Made by a program: the position numbers and the translations under genes. DNA of 64,000 bases from Conchiformibius sp. (GTDB taxonomy: Bacteria; Pseudomonadota; Gammaproteobacteria; Burkholderiales; Neisseriaceae), in NCBI GenBank assembly GCA_029984035.1, contig JASBYJ010000002.1, positions 62,001-126,000 of the forward strand. Reading direction: 5' to 3'. The notes under the pieces were generated by a model. The model saw only the letters and a program-made list of their open reading frames with translations, ran no database searches and was not told where the DNA came from. The number at the start of each line of letters is the position of its first letter. The stretch's first letter is position 1. Shown in pieces: positions 54,866 to 62,460 of the stretch.

Positions 54866-55492
54866 ATGTCGCGTCCAAGCAAAATCAACCAGCTGGAAAA
54901 ATTAGAAAGAATGTACCGCAACGGATATATTTCCGAGTTGGAATATTTGCGCTTGAAGGATGAACTGTTGAATAGCGGGACGGCTCAAATACCCGAAGAG
55001 CCTTCAACCAAGAAAAAAGGCTGCATGGGTAGAATACTGCAAGTCATTGGGGTATTTGTTCTTACTTTTATTGTTATAGCCCAGTGCGGTATCGAGGAAA
55101 CGAAACCAAGCCCTTCAAGCGCAGCATCGCAATCTCAACCTGAAACATCTCAATTTGAGCATAAAGAATCGGAATTCGGACCTGAAGAACTGAATCGGAT
55201 TTTATGTAAAAAATGGACGGAAGGGAAAAAATTACCTCCAGCGAAAGAGGCAATACAGCAGCGGGCAGCATCAAAAAATATGTCGGTTGACGACTATGCG
55301 CGAAGCATCGGTTACGTCTATTTGGACACTTTAATCGAAGACGTGGCGATGTCGGTCGGTGTCGGCATGAAAGCAGAGGTTTTTCTTGATAAGAGAGAGC
55401 AATTCCCCGATGTTAATCGAGAAGATAGAAAGATGCCGCCCAGATGTTCCAAGCAAAATGAGAAAAGTAATGAATTGGACGATTTGTTTTAA
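54866..55492 (+). CDS. SHOCT-domain membrane protein, 208 aa
   Basis: From the ATG at 54866 (AAGGA upstream). The N-terminal SKINQLEKLERMYRNGYISELEYLRLKDELL is a SHOCT domain (short C-terminal-type two-helix motif found in many membrane proteins). A single membrane helix GRILQVIGVFVLTFIVIAQCG follows. A Ser/Gln-rich linker leads to a helical periplasmic or cytoplasmic part (ILCKKWTEGKKLPPAKEAIQQRAASKNMSVDDYARSIGYVYLDTL). Function is unknown. It ends the cargo block. Confidence 0.75.
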   Translation: MSRPSKINQLEKLERMYRNGYISELEYLRLKDELLNSGTAQIPEEPSTKKKGCMGRILQVIGVFVLTFIVIAQCGIEETKPSPSSAASQSQPETSQFEHKESEFGPEELNRILCKKWTEGKKLPPAKEAIQQRAASKNMSVDDYARSIGYVYLDTLIEDVAMSVGVGMKAEVFLDKREQFPDVNREDRKMPPRCSKQNEKSNELDDLF

Positions 55493-55504
55493 AAATACGT
55501 TTTC

Positions 55505-55532
55505 AATCCCGCTTGTGTAAGCGGGATTTTTG
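55505..55532 (+). terminator. Terminator after the SHOCT gene
   Basis: AATCCCGCTT, loop GTGT, AAGCGGGATT, then TTTTG. Ten-base-pair stem with a T run. Confidence 0.9.
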
Positions 55533-55654
55533 TTTTATGATTGAGTTAAGAGGTGTCGAAACCTCCTTGTAAGCCGTCATCACAGCGGTTAATGTGATTT
55601 TTTTGCGTCCATAGATTTTGGGTTTCTCCTGTCAAAGAAGCGATAACCCATTTC

Positions 55655-55745
55655 CTTATGGCCGAGAGGGCGAGGAATACAATACCCGCAAGGGGAATAA
55701 CTCCAGCCTACTTACAAGGTTTTCGAACCTCTTGGCCGCCCAATG
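55655..55745 (+). ncRNA. C4-type antisense RNA of the Rha antirepressor
   Basis: The stretch upstream of the Rha gene has the C4 RNA look known from phages P1 and P7: GGCCGAG, GGCGAGGAATACAATACCCGC, GGGGAATAACTCCAGCC and GGTTTTCGAACCTCTTGGCCGCCC. Two segments pair with the region before the Rha start. ATTTCCTTA (55650-55658) complements TAAGGAAAT (55765-55773) across the ribosome binding site, and TTTTCGAA (55720-55727) pairs within TTTCGAAAA (55752-55760). A processed C4 RNA would block Rha translation. Ends are approximate. Confidence 0.8.
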
Positions 55746-55777
55746 GGGCAATTTCGAAAATATGTAAGGAAATCATC

Positions 55778-56617
55778 ATGAACGCAATTCAAATTAACTT
55801 TGCCGATTTCGTGCAAATCCAAGCAGCCCAACCTGTAACCAATTCAAAATTTGTTGCCGAAGCCTTCGGAAAAAGACACGATAATGTTTTGTCAAAAATT
55901 GATGAACTTTTAACGCAAGTCCCTGATTATTTCAAGAACCTTAATTTTAAGGAGATTGAAATTGCCCGAACTAATAGCTTAGGTAAAGTGATAAACGACA
56001 AAGCCTACCAACTCACCAAAGACGGTTTCATGCTTTTGGTAATGGGTTTCACTGGCAAAGCCGCGATGCAGATTAAAATCGCCTATATCGAAGCCTTTAA
56101 TGCGATGGCGGAGCAATTGAAACATCCCGTTTCAGGCAGCCTGCAAACCGACAAAACCAGCGCGGACGAAAGAACGGGGTTGCGTCAGGCGGTGTCTTTG
56201 TTGGTCGGACGAAAAGGGATTGATTATTCCGATGCGTATAAAATCGTGCATCAGCGTTTCAATGTGGACGGCATCGATGCTTTAAGCCGTGAGCAGCTTG
56301 CGCAAGCGGTGGCTTATGTTCACGCTCTGGCGTTGGATAAATCGCTGCATGGCGAAATACTGGATAAAATCGAAACCGAAGCATCGGTTTTAAGCCGATA
56401 CGATTTGCAATACATCAAAATCTTGGCAACACACGTCCCCTTTATGGTGGGTTTTTACGAAATCGTCCGACCCGCCATACGGCATTTGAACCCCCGATTG
56501 GCAGGCAGGGCGCACGACCGTTTCGGCCACGCCCACATCGCCGCGCGGCATTTGTCCAGACGCTTCAAGCTGCCGATACGCAGCAGGGATGAAATCCGCC
56601 GTCTGTTGTCGGATTGA
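55778..56617 (+). CDS. Rha-family phage antirepressor
   Basis: 279 residues from the ATG at 55778 (TAAGGAAA upstream). The N-terminal Rha domain (QPVTNSKFVAEAFGKRHDNVLSKIDEL, YQLTKDGFMLLVMGFTGKAA) is followed by an ORF6C-like helical domain (LRQAVSLLVGRKGIDYSDAYKIVHQRFNVDGIDALSREQLAQAVAYVHAL). The C-terminus is basic (HLSRRFKLPIRSRDEIRRLL). It would antagonise a phage repressor; no repressor is in this remnant. It appears controlled by the upstream C4 RNA. Confidence 0.9.
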   Translation: MNAIQINFADFVQIQAAQPVTNSKFVAEAFGKRHDNVLSKIDELLTQVPDYFKNLNFKEIEIARTNSLGKVINDKAYQLTKDGFMLLVMGFTGKAAMQIKIAYIEAFNAMAEQLKHPVSGSLQTDKTSADERTGLRQAVSLLVGRKGIDYSDAYKIVHQRFNVDGIDALSREQLAQAVAYVHALALDKSLHGEILDKIETEASVLSRYDLQYIKILATHVPFMVGFYEIVRPAIRHLNPRLAGRAHDRFGHAHIAARHLSRRFKLPIRSRDEIRRLLSD

Positions 56618-56712
56618 CTTTAAACCCCTTCAGGCAGCCCGAACGGCTCATGTCGGACTGCCTGAAACCCAAGCGCGGCAATCGGCCGTAGCTTAATCAT
56701 AAGGATATTGTC

Positions 56713-56856
56713 ATGAAACATCCCCCGGTATCTGCCAACACCCGTCCCGTAGTGATGCAGCTTCAAGGCGAAGCGGGCAAGCGGGTGGCTTTGTCGGCCG
56801 TGCGCCGCGTGATGAAAAGCCATGCCAAAGAGATTAAAGCGTTGGCCGACAAATGA
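56713..56856 (+). CDS. Short antitoxin of the Doc pair, 47 aa
   Basis: Short ORF read by eye: MKHPPVSANTRPVVMQLQGEAG followed by KRVALSAVRRVMKSHAKEIKALADK. AAGGATATTG lies upstream of the ATG at 56713. Its stop overlaps the Doc start (ATGA). It is shorter than classical Phd (73 aa) and I see no clear DNA-binding domain, so it may be a toxin-binding tail only. The assignment rests on position and coupling. Confidence 0.72.
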   Translation: MKHPPVSANTRPVVMQLQGEAGKRVALSAVRRVMKSHAKEIKALADK

Positions 56857-57221
56857 TTACCTTAGAGCTGGTTTTGGCTGTTCATGATGCCATATTGGAC
56901 AGTGAAGCGGGTTTGAAAGGCTCTGCCGATACAGGCAGGCTGGAAAGCGCATTGTCGCGTATCGATAATTGGCAGCAATATGCCGATACCCAAGATATTT
57001 TCGAGATTGCCGCACTTTATGCCGTTGCCATTGCCAAAGCGCACGCTTTTCCGGATGGCAATAAACGCACTGCGATGGTAACGATGTTGTCTTATTTAGA
57101 CCTGCAAGGCGTTTCTATTGCGGTAAACTGCGGTTTGGACGATATTATGGTTGCCGTTGCGGCAGGGTATATCGGATTTAAAGAGCTCGCGTGTTTGTTG
57201 GCAGAGTTACAGATTGAATAA
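56853..57221 (+). CDS. doc: Doc-type Fic toxin
   Basis: 122 residues. Starts MITLELVLAVHDAILD; the Fic loop reads HAFPDGNKRTAMVTMLSYL. Doc proteins with this motif phosphorylate elongation factor Tu and stop translation. The start overlaps the short antitoxin gene. A DUS terminator follows five bases after the stop. Confidence 0.92.
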   Translation: MITLELVLAVHDAILDSEAGLKGSADTGRLESALSRIDNWQQYADTQDIFEIAALYAVAIAKAHAFPDGNKRTAMVTMLSYLDLQGVSIAVNCGLDDIMVAVAAGYIGFKELACLLAELQIE

Positions 57222-57222
57222 T

Positions 57223-57258
57223 TCAGGCAGCCTGAGGCTGCCTTTTTTGTATCCGCTC
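57223..57258 (+). terminator. Copy 2 of the 36-bp DUS-terminator repeat, after doc
   Basis: AGGCAGCC, loop TGA, GGCTGCCT, then five more T and GTATCCGCT. Near-identical to 50332-50367 (34 of 36 bases). Rho-independent terminator with a compact three-base loop. Confidence 0.88.
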
Positions 57259-57279
57259 TGAGCGGTTGGGAAACACACT

Positions 57280-57896
57280 ATGCAATGGAACAGCTTAGGC
57301 ATTCCCGATGTGCCGAACATGCCTAAAAACGCGGGCGATGCCTTAATCCGCTTCGACGGGGCGCGTTTGGTCAATTGGGTGTTCGGTGAAAAATGGGGCG
57401 TTTTCAACCAGCGCGGCATTCCCTTATTGTTGGCGGACAATGTCGCTTCGGTGAAATTCGAAAACAAATCGCAGGTATCCGCCGCGCCGGTGGAAAACGG
57501 CGCGTTTGCCGCTTACAACAAAGTGGCCGACCCGTTTAAGGCTTCGGTCATGATGACCAAAGCCAGCGGCGGAGTGGCGGAACGCAGCGCATTTCTGGCT
57601 TTGCTGGATACTTTTGCCCATTCCACCGATTTATACATGATTATCACACCGGAAGCGGTTTACCCGAACTGCGCGATTACCGGCTACGACTATATCCGCG
57701 AAGCGGGCAACGGGGCGCGTATGCTCAAAGTGAATGTGCATTTTCAGGAAGTGCGCTTGGTGAGGGCGGAGTATAAAAAAGTGAAATCCGAAGCAGGCAG
57801 ACGGACGGGGGCAAGGTTCAAGCCAAAGAAGCGCCCAAAGCGAAGCCGCCGCGCCAATCGCTGATTATCAGAATACTGGATTTTTTCGCATCATGA
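57280..57896 (+). pseudogene. Dit-like phage tail protein, frameshifted
   Basis: The first 170 residues look like a Dit-like distal tail / baseplate protein (ENGAFAAYNKVADPFKASVMMTKASGGVAERSAFLALLDTFAHSTDLYMIITPEAVYPNCAITGYDYIREAGNGARMLKVNVHFQEVRL). As written it ends at 57864 in a basic tail. One extra G in the GGGGG tract at 57807-57811 would restore KVQAKEAPKAKPPRQSLIIRILDFFAS to a stop at 57896 that overlaps the next gene's ATG, as expected in a phage operon. I infer a one-base deletion. Confidence 0.7.
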
Positions 57897-58099
57897 TTTA
57901 CACCATTCCGATTTTAGATACGCCTTCCCAAAAACTCAGCGTGTCATTGGGCGGACAGGAAACGGATATCGCCCTGACGATGCGTTTTTGGAAAAAAGCG
58001 TACTGCTTGTGTCGGGACGATAACGTATGTATTCCCTCCGATGACATGAAAAACCGCTGTCAGCTTATGGGATATAAATTAATGTGTATCCGCCGATGA
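57893..58099 (+). pseudogene. DUF6983-like phage tail protein, truncated against rpe
   Basis: MIYTIPILDTPSQKLSVSLGGQETDIALTMRFWKKAYCLC matches the start of small baseplate/tail-plug proteins (about 100 aa in intact phages). From about residue 44 the sequence loses this character and runs to a stop inside the 3' end of rpe on the opposite strand. The right prophage border is therefore around 58070-58100, and the tail is probably chance host sequence. Confidence 0.6.
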
Positions 58100-58765
58100 T
58101 AATTGACGGCGCATTTCGCCAATAGATTGTTTGTAATCTGGATTGCCGAAAATGGCGGAACCGGCTACAAATATATCGGCACCTGCGGCGGCAACGGCGG
58201 AGATATTGTCGGCTTTAATACCACCGTCCACTTCCAAGGCAATCCGTTTGCCCGAGGAGGCTTCATATTCGTCCAGCAATGCCCGGGTTTGACGGATTTT
58301 GTTTAAAGTTTGAGGGATAAACGCCTGTCCGCCGAATCCCGGGTTAACCGACATCAATAATACAATATCTAATTTATCCAATACGTTTTCCAGTACTTGT
58401 ACGGAGGTGGCCGGATTTAACACTAAACCGGCCTGTTTGCCCAAGTCTTTGATGAGCGACAGACTGCGGTGGATATGGCGCGATGCTTCGGGGTGGAAAG
58501 TAATGATATCGGCTCCTGCATGGGCGAATGCGGTAATCAGGTCATCCACAGGTTCTACCATTAAATGTACGTCAATCGGTACGGTGGCGTGCGGGCGCAG
58601 AGCGGCGCATACCATCGGGCCGAACGTTAAATTGGGAACGTAATGGTTGTCCATTACGTCAAAATGTATCCAATCGGCTCCTGCGGCGATAACATCGCGT
58701 ACTTCTTCGCCCAGTCGCGCAAAATCAGCGGATAGAATGCTGGGGGCAATGCGGTAACGGTTCAT
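58079..58765 (-). CDS. rpe: Ribulose-phosphate 3-epimerase
   Basis: Interconverts ribulose-5-phosphate and xylulose-5-phosphate in the pentose phosphate pathway. 228 residues. SILSADFARLGEEV, the metal site HFDVMDNHYVPNLTFGP, HLMVEP, VLLMSVNPGFGGQAFIP and the phosphate loop GADIFVAGSAIFG are all intact. Its last 21 bases overlap, tail to tail, the last phage-derived ORF. The C-terminus SSADTH looks normal, so integration did not damage it. Confidence 0.97.
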   Translation of the reverse strand: MNRYRIAPSILSADFARLGEEVRDVIAAGADWIHFDVMDNHYVPNLTFGPMVCAALRPHATVPIDVHLMVEPVDDLITAFAHAGADIITFHPEASRHIHRSLSLIKDLGKQAGLVLNPATSVQVLENVLDKLDIVLLMSVNPGFGGQAFIPQTLNKIRQTRALLDEYEASSGKRIALEVDGGIKADNISAVAAAGADIFVAGSAIFGNPDYKQSIGEMRRQLSSADTH

Positions 58766-59124
58766 GATAAATGCTTTTCATATGATTGATAGGGCGAGAA
58801 TAAGCAGTTTTGGGCATATTGGCAAATTTTTCTGAGTGTCTCTGCGGGTTTTGTTTCAGGCTGCCTGAAAGAAAGTGGGTGTCCAAACGGATAGTGTATC
58901 GGTAAACAAACATGAAAGGGACTAAAACATATACCGACATACTGATTTTCTACTGTCCGGCTGGAGGATGTGTTAGCATTGCACGGTAAAACGGATGGTT
59001 TGCGCTGCATAATTCCGAGTGGGAATGATTGCGGTGCGGTTTCGTTTTATAGTTGTCGGATACTGGATGCGGTACGTTTTGCTTCAGTGTCTGATTGGAT
59101 TATTTTTGATAAAGGAAACACATA
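58766..59124. other. Spacer between rpe and yidB
   Basis: 359 bases between divergent genes. It contains one DUS near 58856-58869. I see no gene; promoters for both genes are expected, but I cannot identify them with confidence. Confidence 0.5.
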
Positions 59125-59544
59125 ATGGGACTTTTGAATTCTCTGTTGGGTACGGCTATTTCTGCTATGGTCGGCGGTAATAAAGGCGGACAAAACCAAG
59201 CCATGCAGTTGGTCATGCAGCTGATTCAACAAAACGGCGGCAATTTGGGACAGCTGTTGCAACAGCTGCAACAAGGCGGCTTGGCTGACGCTCTGCAAAG
59301 CTGGATTGGTACCGGCGCCAATGAGGAAGTGAGCAGCACCCAAGTTGAAAATGCTTTGGGCGGAAGCTTGTTTCAGGCAGCCGAAAAATTGGGTATCAGC
59401 AGCAGCGATGCGGGTAATCTGTTGGCACAATATCTGCCGAAAATCGTTGATACTCTGACACCCAACGGCACTGCGGCCGATGCCGATGGTTTCGGTTTGG
59501 ATGACGTAGCACGTTTGCTGATGCAAAACTTCCTGAAAAAATAA
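59125..59544 (+). CDS. yidB: YidB-family (DUF937) protein
   Basis: 139 residues. GLLNSLLGTAISAMVGGNKG and LGISSSDAGNLLAQYLPKIVDTLTPNG are the YidB/DUF937 signatures, with a Gln-rich middle (QLVMQLIQQNGGNLGQLLQQLQQGGLADALQSWIGTG). AAGGAAA precedes the ATG. Cytoplasmic or loosely envelope-linked; function is unknown. Paired DUS follow at 59558-59582. Confidence 0.88.
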   Translation: MGLLNSLLGTAISAMVGGNKGGQNQAMQLVMQLIQQNGGNLGQLLQQLQQGGLADALQSWIGTGANEEVSSTQVENALGGSLFQAAEKLGISSSDAGNLLAQYLPKIVDTLTPNGTAADADGFGLDDVARLLMQNFLKK

Positions 59545-59557
59545 TCAGCTTGCAATA

Positions 59558-59582
59558 CAGGCAGCCTGAAAAAGGCTGCCTG
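59558..59582 (+). terminator. Inverted DUS hairpin after yidB
   Basis: CAGGCAGCC, loop TGAAAAA, GGCTGCCTG. No T run follows, so terminator function is uncertain. Confidence 0.45.
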
Positions 59583-59693
59583 AAACGCCGACATCTGCCG
59601 TTTGGTTTGTGTGGGCAGATGTCGCTATGTTTTTTCAGGATTTCTTTATTGATGCGGACATGGTGCCGAATCAAGGCAAAAACGGTGGTTGGA

Positions 59694-61028
59694 ATGAGCA
59701 GAAAATATTTTGGAACGGATGGCGTAAGGGGCGAAGTCGGTCAATTTCCGATTACGCCCGATTTTGTTATGAAGCTCGGTTGCGCGTTTGGCCGCGCGCT
59801 GATTAAGCATGACGGCAGCCACAAGCCATCGGTTATCATAGGTAAAGATACCCGTATTTCCGGTTATATGTTGGAAACGGCATTGGTGGCGGGTTTTACC
59901 GCGGCAGGCGTCAACGTTATCCAAACCGGGCCGTTGCCTACTCCGGGTATTGCCTATCTGACCCGCGCATTGCGTTTGGACGGCGGCGTGATGATTTCTG
60001 CTTCCCATAACGCTTTTTCGGATAACGGCATTAAATTTTTCGCAGAAGGCGGCGTCAAGCTCAGCGATGAGATGGAGCTTCTGATTGAAGCCGAGCTGGA
60101 TAAAGAAATGCAGACCTTGCCTTCTGTGCAACTGGGACGCGCCAAACGCATCAGCGGTGCCGATGACCGCTATATAGAATTTTGCAAATCCACATTCCCA
60201 AACAATATGGATTTGCGCGGTTTGAAATTGGTAGTGGATACCGCCAACGGCGCAGGCTACCACACTACGCCGAAAGTATTTCATGAGTTGGGCGCGGAAG
60301 TGATTGAAATCGGTAATGAACCGAACGGTTTCAATATCAATGACAAAGTCGGCGCGACTTACACTAAAACCCTTCAGGCAGCCGTTTTGCAGAATGATGC
60401 CGATTACGGTATTGCGATTGACGGTGATGGCGACCGCCTGATGATGGTAGATAAAAACGGTGCCGTGTATGACGGCGACAAACTGGTTTATGTAATTGCC
60501 AAAGCCAGAGCGGCAGAAGGCCGGGATTTCGGCGGCGTGGTCGGCACAGTGATGAGCAATTTGGCTATGGAAAAGGCATTGGTGCATCACGGCATTAATT
60601 TTGTCCGCGCCAAAGTGGGCGACCGATATGTCTTGGAGCAGCTTACCCAACGCGGCTGGTTGTTGGGCGGCGAGGCATCGGGACATATTCTGTGCATGGA
60701 CAAACACAATACGGGAGACGGTACGATTTCCGCACTTCAGGTTTTGGCGGCATTGCAGATTTTGGGACAAAAACTGCATGAAGCGGTCGATTGGCAGCCT
60801 TATCCGCAAACCATGATTAATATCCGTATTCAGCCGAACCAAAATTGGCAGGCAGCCTCTAAAGAAGTTTTGGCAGCAGTGGAGGCTGAATTGGGCGAGC
60901 GCGGACGTGTTGTTTTGCGTGCTTCGGGTACGGAACCGGTCGTGCGGGTGATGGTGGAAGCCGAGTTGGCAAGTTTGGCGGAAGAATCTGCCGAACGTAT
61001 CGCCCAAGCTATCCGCGGGGCTGCCTGA
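59694..61028 (+). CDS. glmM: Phosphoglucosamine mutase
   Basis: Converts glucosamine-6-phosphate to glucosamine-1-phosphate for cell-wall and LPS precursors. 444 residues from the ATG at 59694; the reading from 59550 is DUS-derived and lacks support. SRKYFGTDGVRGEVG, active-site phosphoserine in MISASHNAFSDNGIKFF, metal-binding DGDGDRL and the phosphate loop RASGTEPVVRVMVE are present. The last two residues and stop (AA*) come from a DUS core. Confidence 0.97.
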   Translation: MSRKYFGTDGVRGEVGQFPITPDFVMKLGCAFGRALIKHDGSHKPSVIIGKDTRISGYMLETALVAGFTAAGVNVIQTGPLPTPGIAYLTRALRLDGGVMISASHNAFSDNGIKFFAEGGVKLSDEMELLIEAELDKEMQTLPSVQLGRAKRISGADDRYIEFCKSTFPNNMDLRGLKLVVDTANGAGYHTTPKVFHELGAEVIEIGNEPNGFNINDKVGATYTKTLQAAVLQNDADYGIAIDGDGDRLMMVDKNGAVYDGDKLVYVIAKARAAEGRDFGGVVGTVMSNLAMEKALVHHGINFVRAKVGDRYVLEQLTQRGWLLGGEASGHILCMDKHNTGDGTISALQVLAALQILGQKLHEAVDWQPYPQTMINIRIQPNQNWQAASKEVLAAVEAELGERGRVVLRASGTEPVVRVMVEAELASLAEESAERIAQAIRGAA

Positions 61029-61306
61029 ACGGTTTAGGCGGCATGGTCGGCAGGCATTCCGTTTTGTATCGGAACGCAATACGCCGGTTGCGATTTGCGA
61101 TAAAATGCCGCCTTATGGCCTGATTGCTCATGCTTGAAGAGAAAAATGCCGCAGGTAAACCGTTCCCCTTCGAGTAAATGATACTTGACGTTGCTTGATA
61201 GCGTTTCAGGCAGCGTTTCCTTTTAAATGAAACGTGGTTTGATACCGTCATTCCGAGTTCGGCATTTTCCGGCTGTCCGATTATTTTTACCGTAAATTTC
61301 CGCATT

Positions 61307-61984
61307 ATGCTTACTTTCCTAGAACAATTCTTTATTCAATTCGGCTATTGGGCAGTGTTTCTCGTACTGGTTTTATGCGGCTTCGGCATTCCCATTCCCG
61401 AAGATGTTACCCTGGTGGCAGGCGGCGTGATTTCCGGTTTGGGTTATACCAATGTACACATCATGTTTGCAGTCGGTATGTCGGGCGTACTGGTGGGGGA
61501 CGGCATTATGTTTATGCTGGGCAAACATTTTGGCAGCGATATTTTGAAATTCCGTCTGGTACGCCGCCTGCTCAATCCGAAACGCTATGCCCAAGTGCAG
61601 CAGAAATTCGACCGTTACGGCAACCGCGTATTGTTTGTCGCCCGTTTTTTGCCCGGACTGCGCAGCCCGATTTTTCTGACTGCGGGCATGAGCGGCAAAG
61701 TATCGTTTTGGCAATGGCTGTTGATGGATGGTGTGGCCGCTTTGGTTTCCGTGCCTTTGTGGGTGTATCTGGGTAGCTTCGGTGCGGAGAACAAAGATTG
61801 GTTGATGCGCAAAGTGCATCAATTCCAACACGGGCTGTTTTTTGCCTTGGCGGTAGGGGCGGCCTTTATCTGCTGGTATGGGTGGAGAAAACGCCAAAAA
61901 TTGGTGTCGCGTAAAAATGCTTTATTGGAAAAACGCCGCCAGCGTAGATTGCTGAGGCAGCAGCAGGAACAAAACGACAAATAA
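61307..61984 (+). CDS. DedA-family membrane protein
   Basis: 225 residues. FGIPIPEDVTLVAGGVISGLG, the GDGIMFMLGKHFG segment and RFLPGLRSPIFLTAGMSGKVSFWQWLLMDGVAAL are the DedA/SNARE-associated signatures, with the conserved acidic and Arg residues. Members flip phospholipids or undecaprenyl phosphate across the inner membrane. The C-terminus is a long basic tail (KNALLEKRRQRRLLRQQQEQNDK). About 4-5 membrane helices. Substrate is unknown here. Confidence 0.92.
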   Translation: MLTFLEQFFIQFGYWAVFLVLVLCGFGIPIPEDVTLVAGGVISGLGYTNVHIMFAVGMSGVLVGDGIMFMLGKHFGSDILKFRLVRRLLNPKRYAQVQQKFDRYGNRVLFVARFLPGLRSPIFLTAGMSGKVSFWQWLLMDGVAALVSVPLWVYLGSFGAENKDWLMRKVHQFQHGLFFALAVGAAFICWYGWRKRQKLVSRKNALLEKRRQRRLLRQQQEQNDK

Positions 61985-61991
61985 AGAGCAG

Positions 61992-62036
61992 ATTTCAGGC
62001 TGCCTGAAGAGTATTCGGGCAGCCTGAAATATTTTG
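61992..62036 (+). terminator. DUS hairpin after dedA
   Basis: ATTTCAGGCTGCC and GGCAGCCTGAAAT form a 13-bp stem with a 13-base loop, then ATTTTG. Likely terminator. Confidence 0.65.
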
Positions 62037-62460
62037 TGGGATTGGAGCGGCCTACGGGCTCAGACGCAAATCGGGCGATAAACCGTTCGGGTTTGAATGG
62101 TTTAAATATTTTTCTATCGTTCATGTCAAGATTTTTACAGTATTGGTAGTGTGCGTTTGGGCTGCGGGGTAACGATTTGAACCGTTTTTATCCGATTGTG
62201 TCGGTTGTGTTATGCGTGCGCGGGATATTCAGGCAGCCTGAAAATAGAGACCGTTGCCGTCCGTGTGGTTTGGCTAATCGGTGCGGCGGTTGTTTCGTCC
62301 AACCGTCCGGCCGGGCCGATAAACGACACAATCCATTGCCAGGATATTGATGGCGCGATGATACTGTGTTGCCGGACTGTCTGGCACCGCGATGTCCGGG
62401 TGCGTTGCTGTTTCACCGATAATTGTCATATGGTTGATTGATATTAAATTAAAGTTTGCT
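62037..62460. other. Spacer upstream of mfd
   Basis: About 424 bases. It contains one DUS near 62230. No convincing gene; an 81-codon ORF (62196-62441) is Cys-rich by chance and lacks a ribosome binding site. Confidence 0.55.

Larger units (their letters stand above)
46588..58099. mobile_element. Decayed prophage with toxin-antitoxin and exported-protein cargo
   Basis: About 11.5 kb between zapD and rpe. It carries an integrase at its left end, a DUF4224 excision-type protein, regulators, terminase small and large subunits, a truncated portal, a Rha antirepressor, a frameshifted Dit-like tail gene and a truncated tail gene abutting rpe. Head, tail-tube, tape-measure and lysis genes are missing, so it cannot make particles. 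Attachment sites could not be identified. Boundaries are approximate. Confidence 0.85.

Noticed and set aside
46533..58110. Attachment-site direct repeats flanking the prophage
   Set aside because: I compared both borders by eye and found no shared core longer than about six bases.
59646..61079. 477-codon minus-strand ORF
   Set aside because: Antisense shadow of glmM, whose motifs are complete.
62196..62441. 81-codon ORF before mfd
   Set aside because: Cys-rich by chance, begins in a DUS, no ribosome binding site or family.
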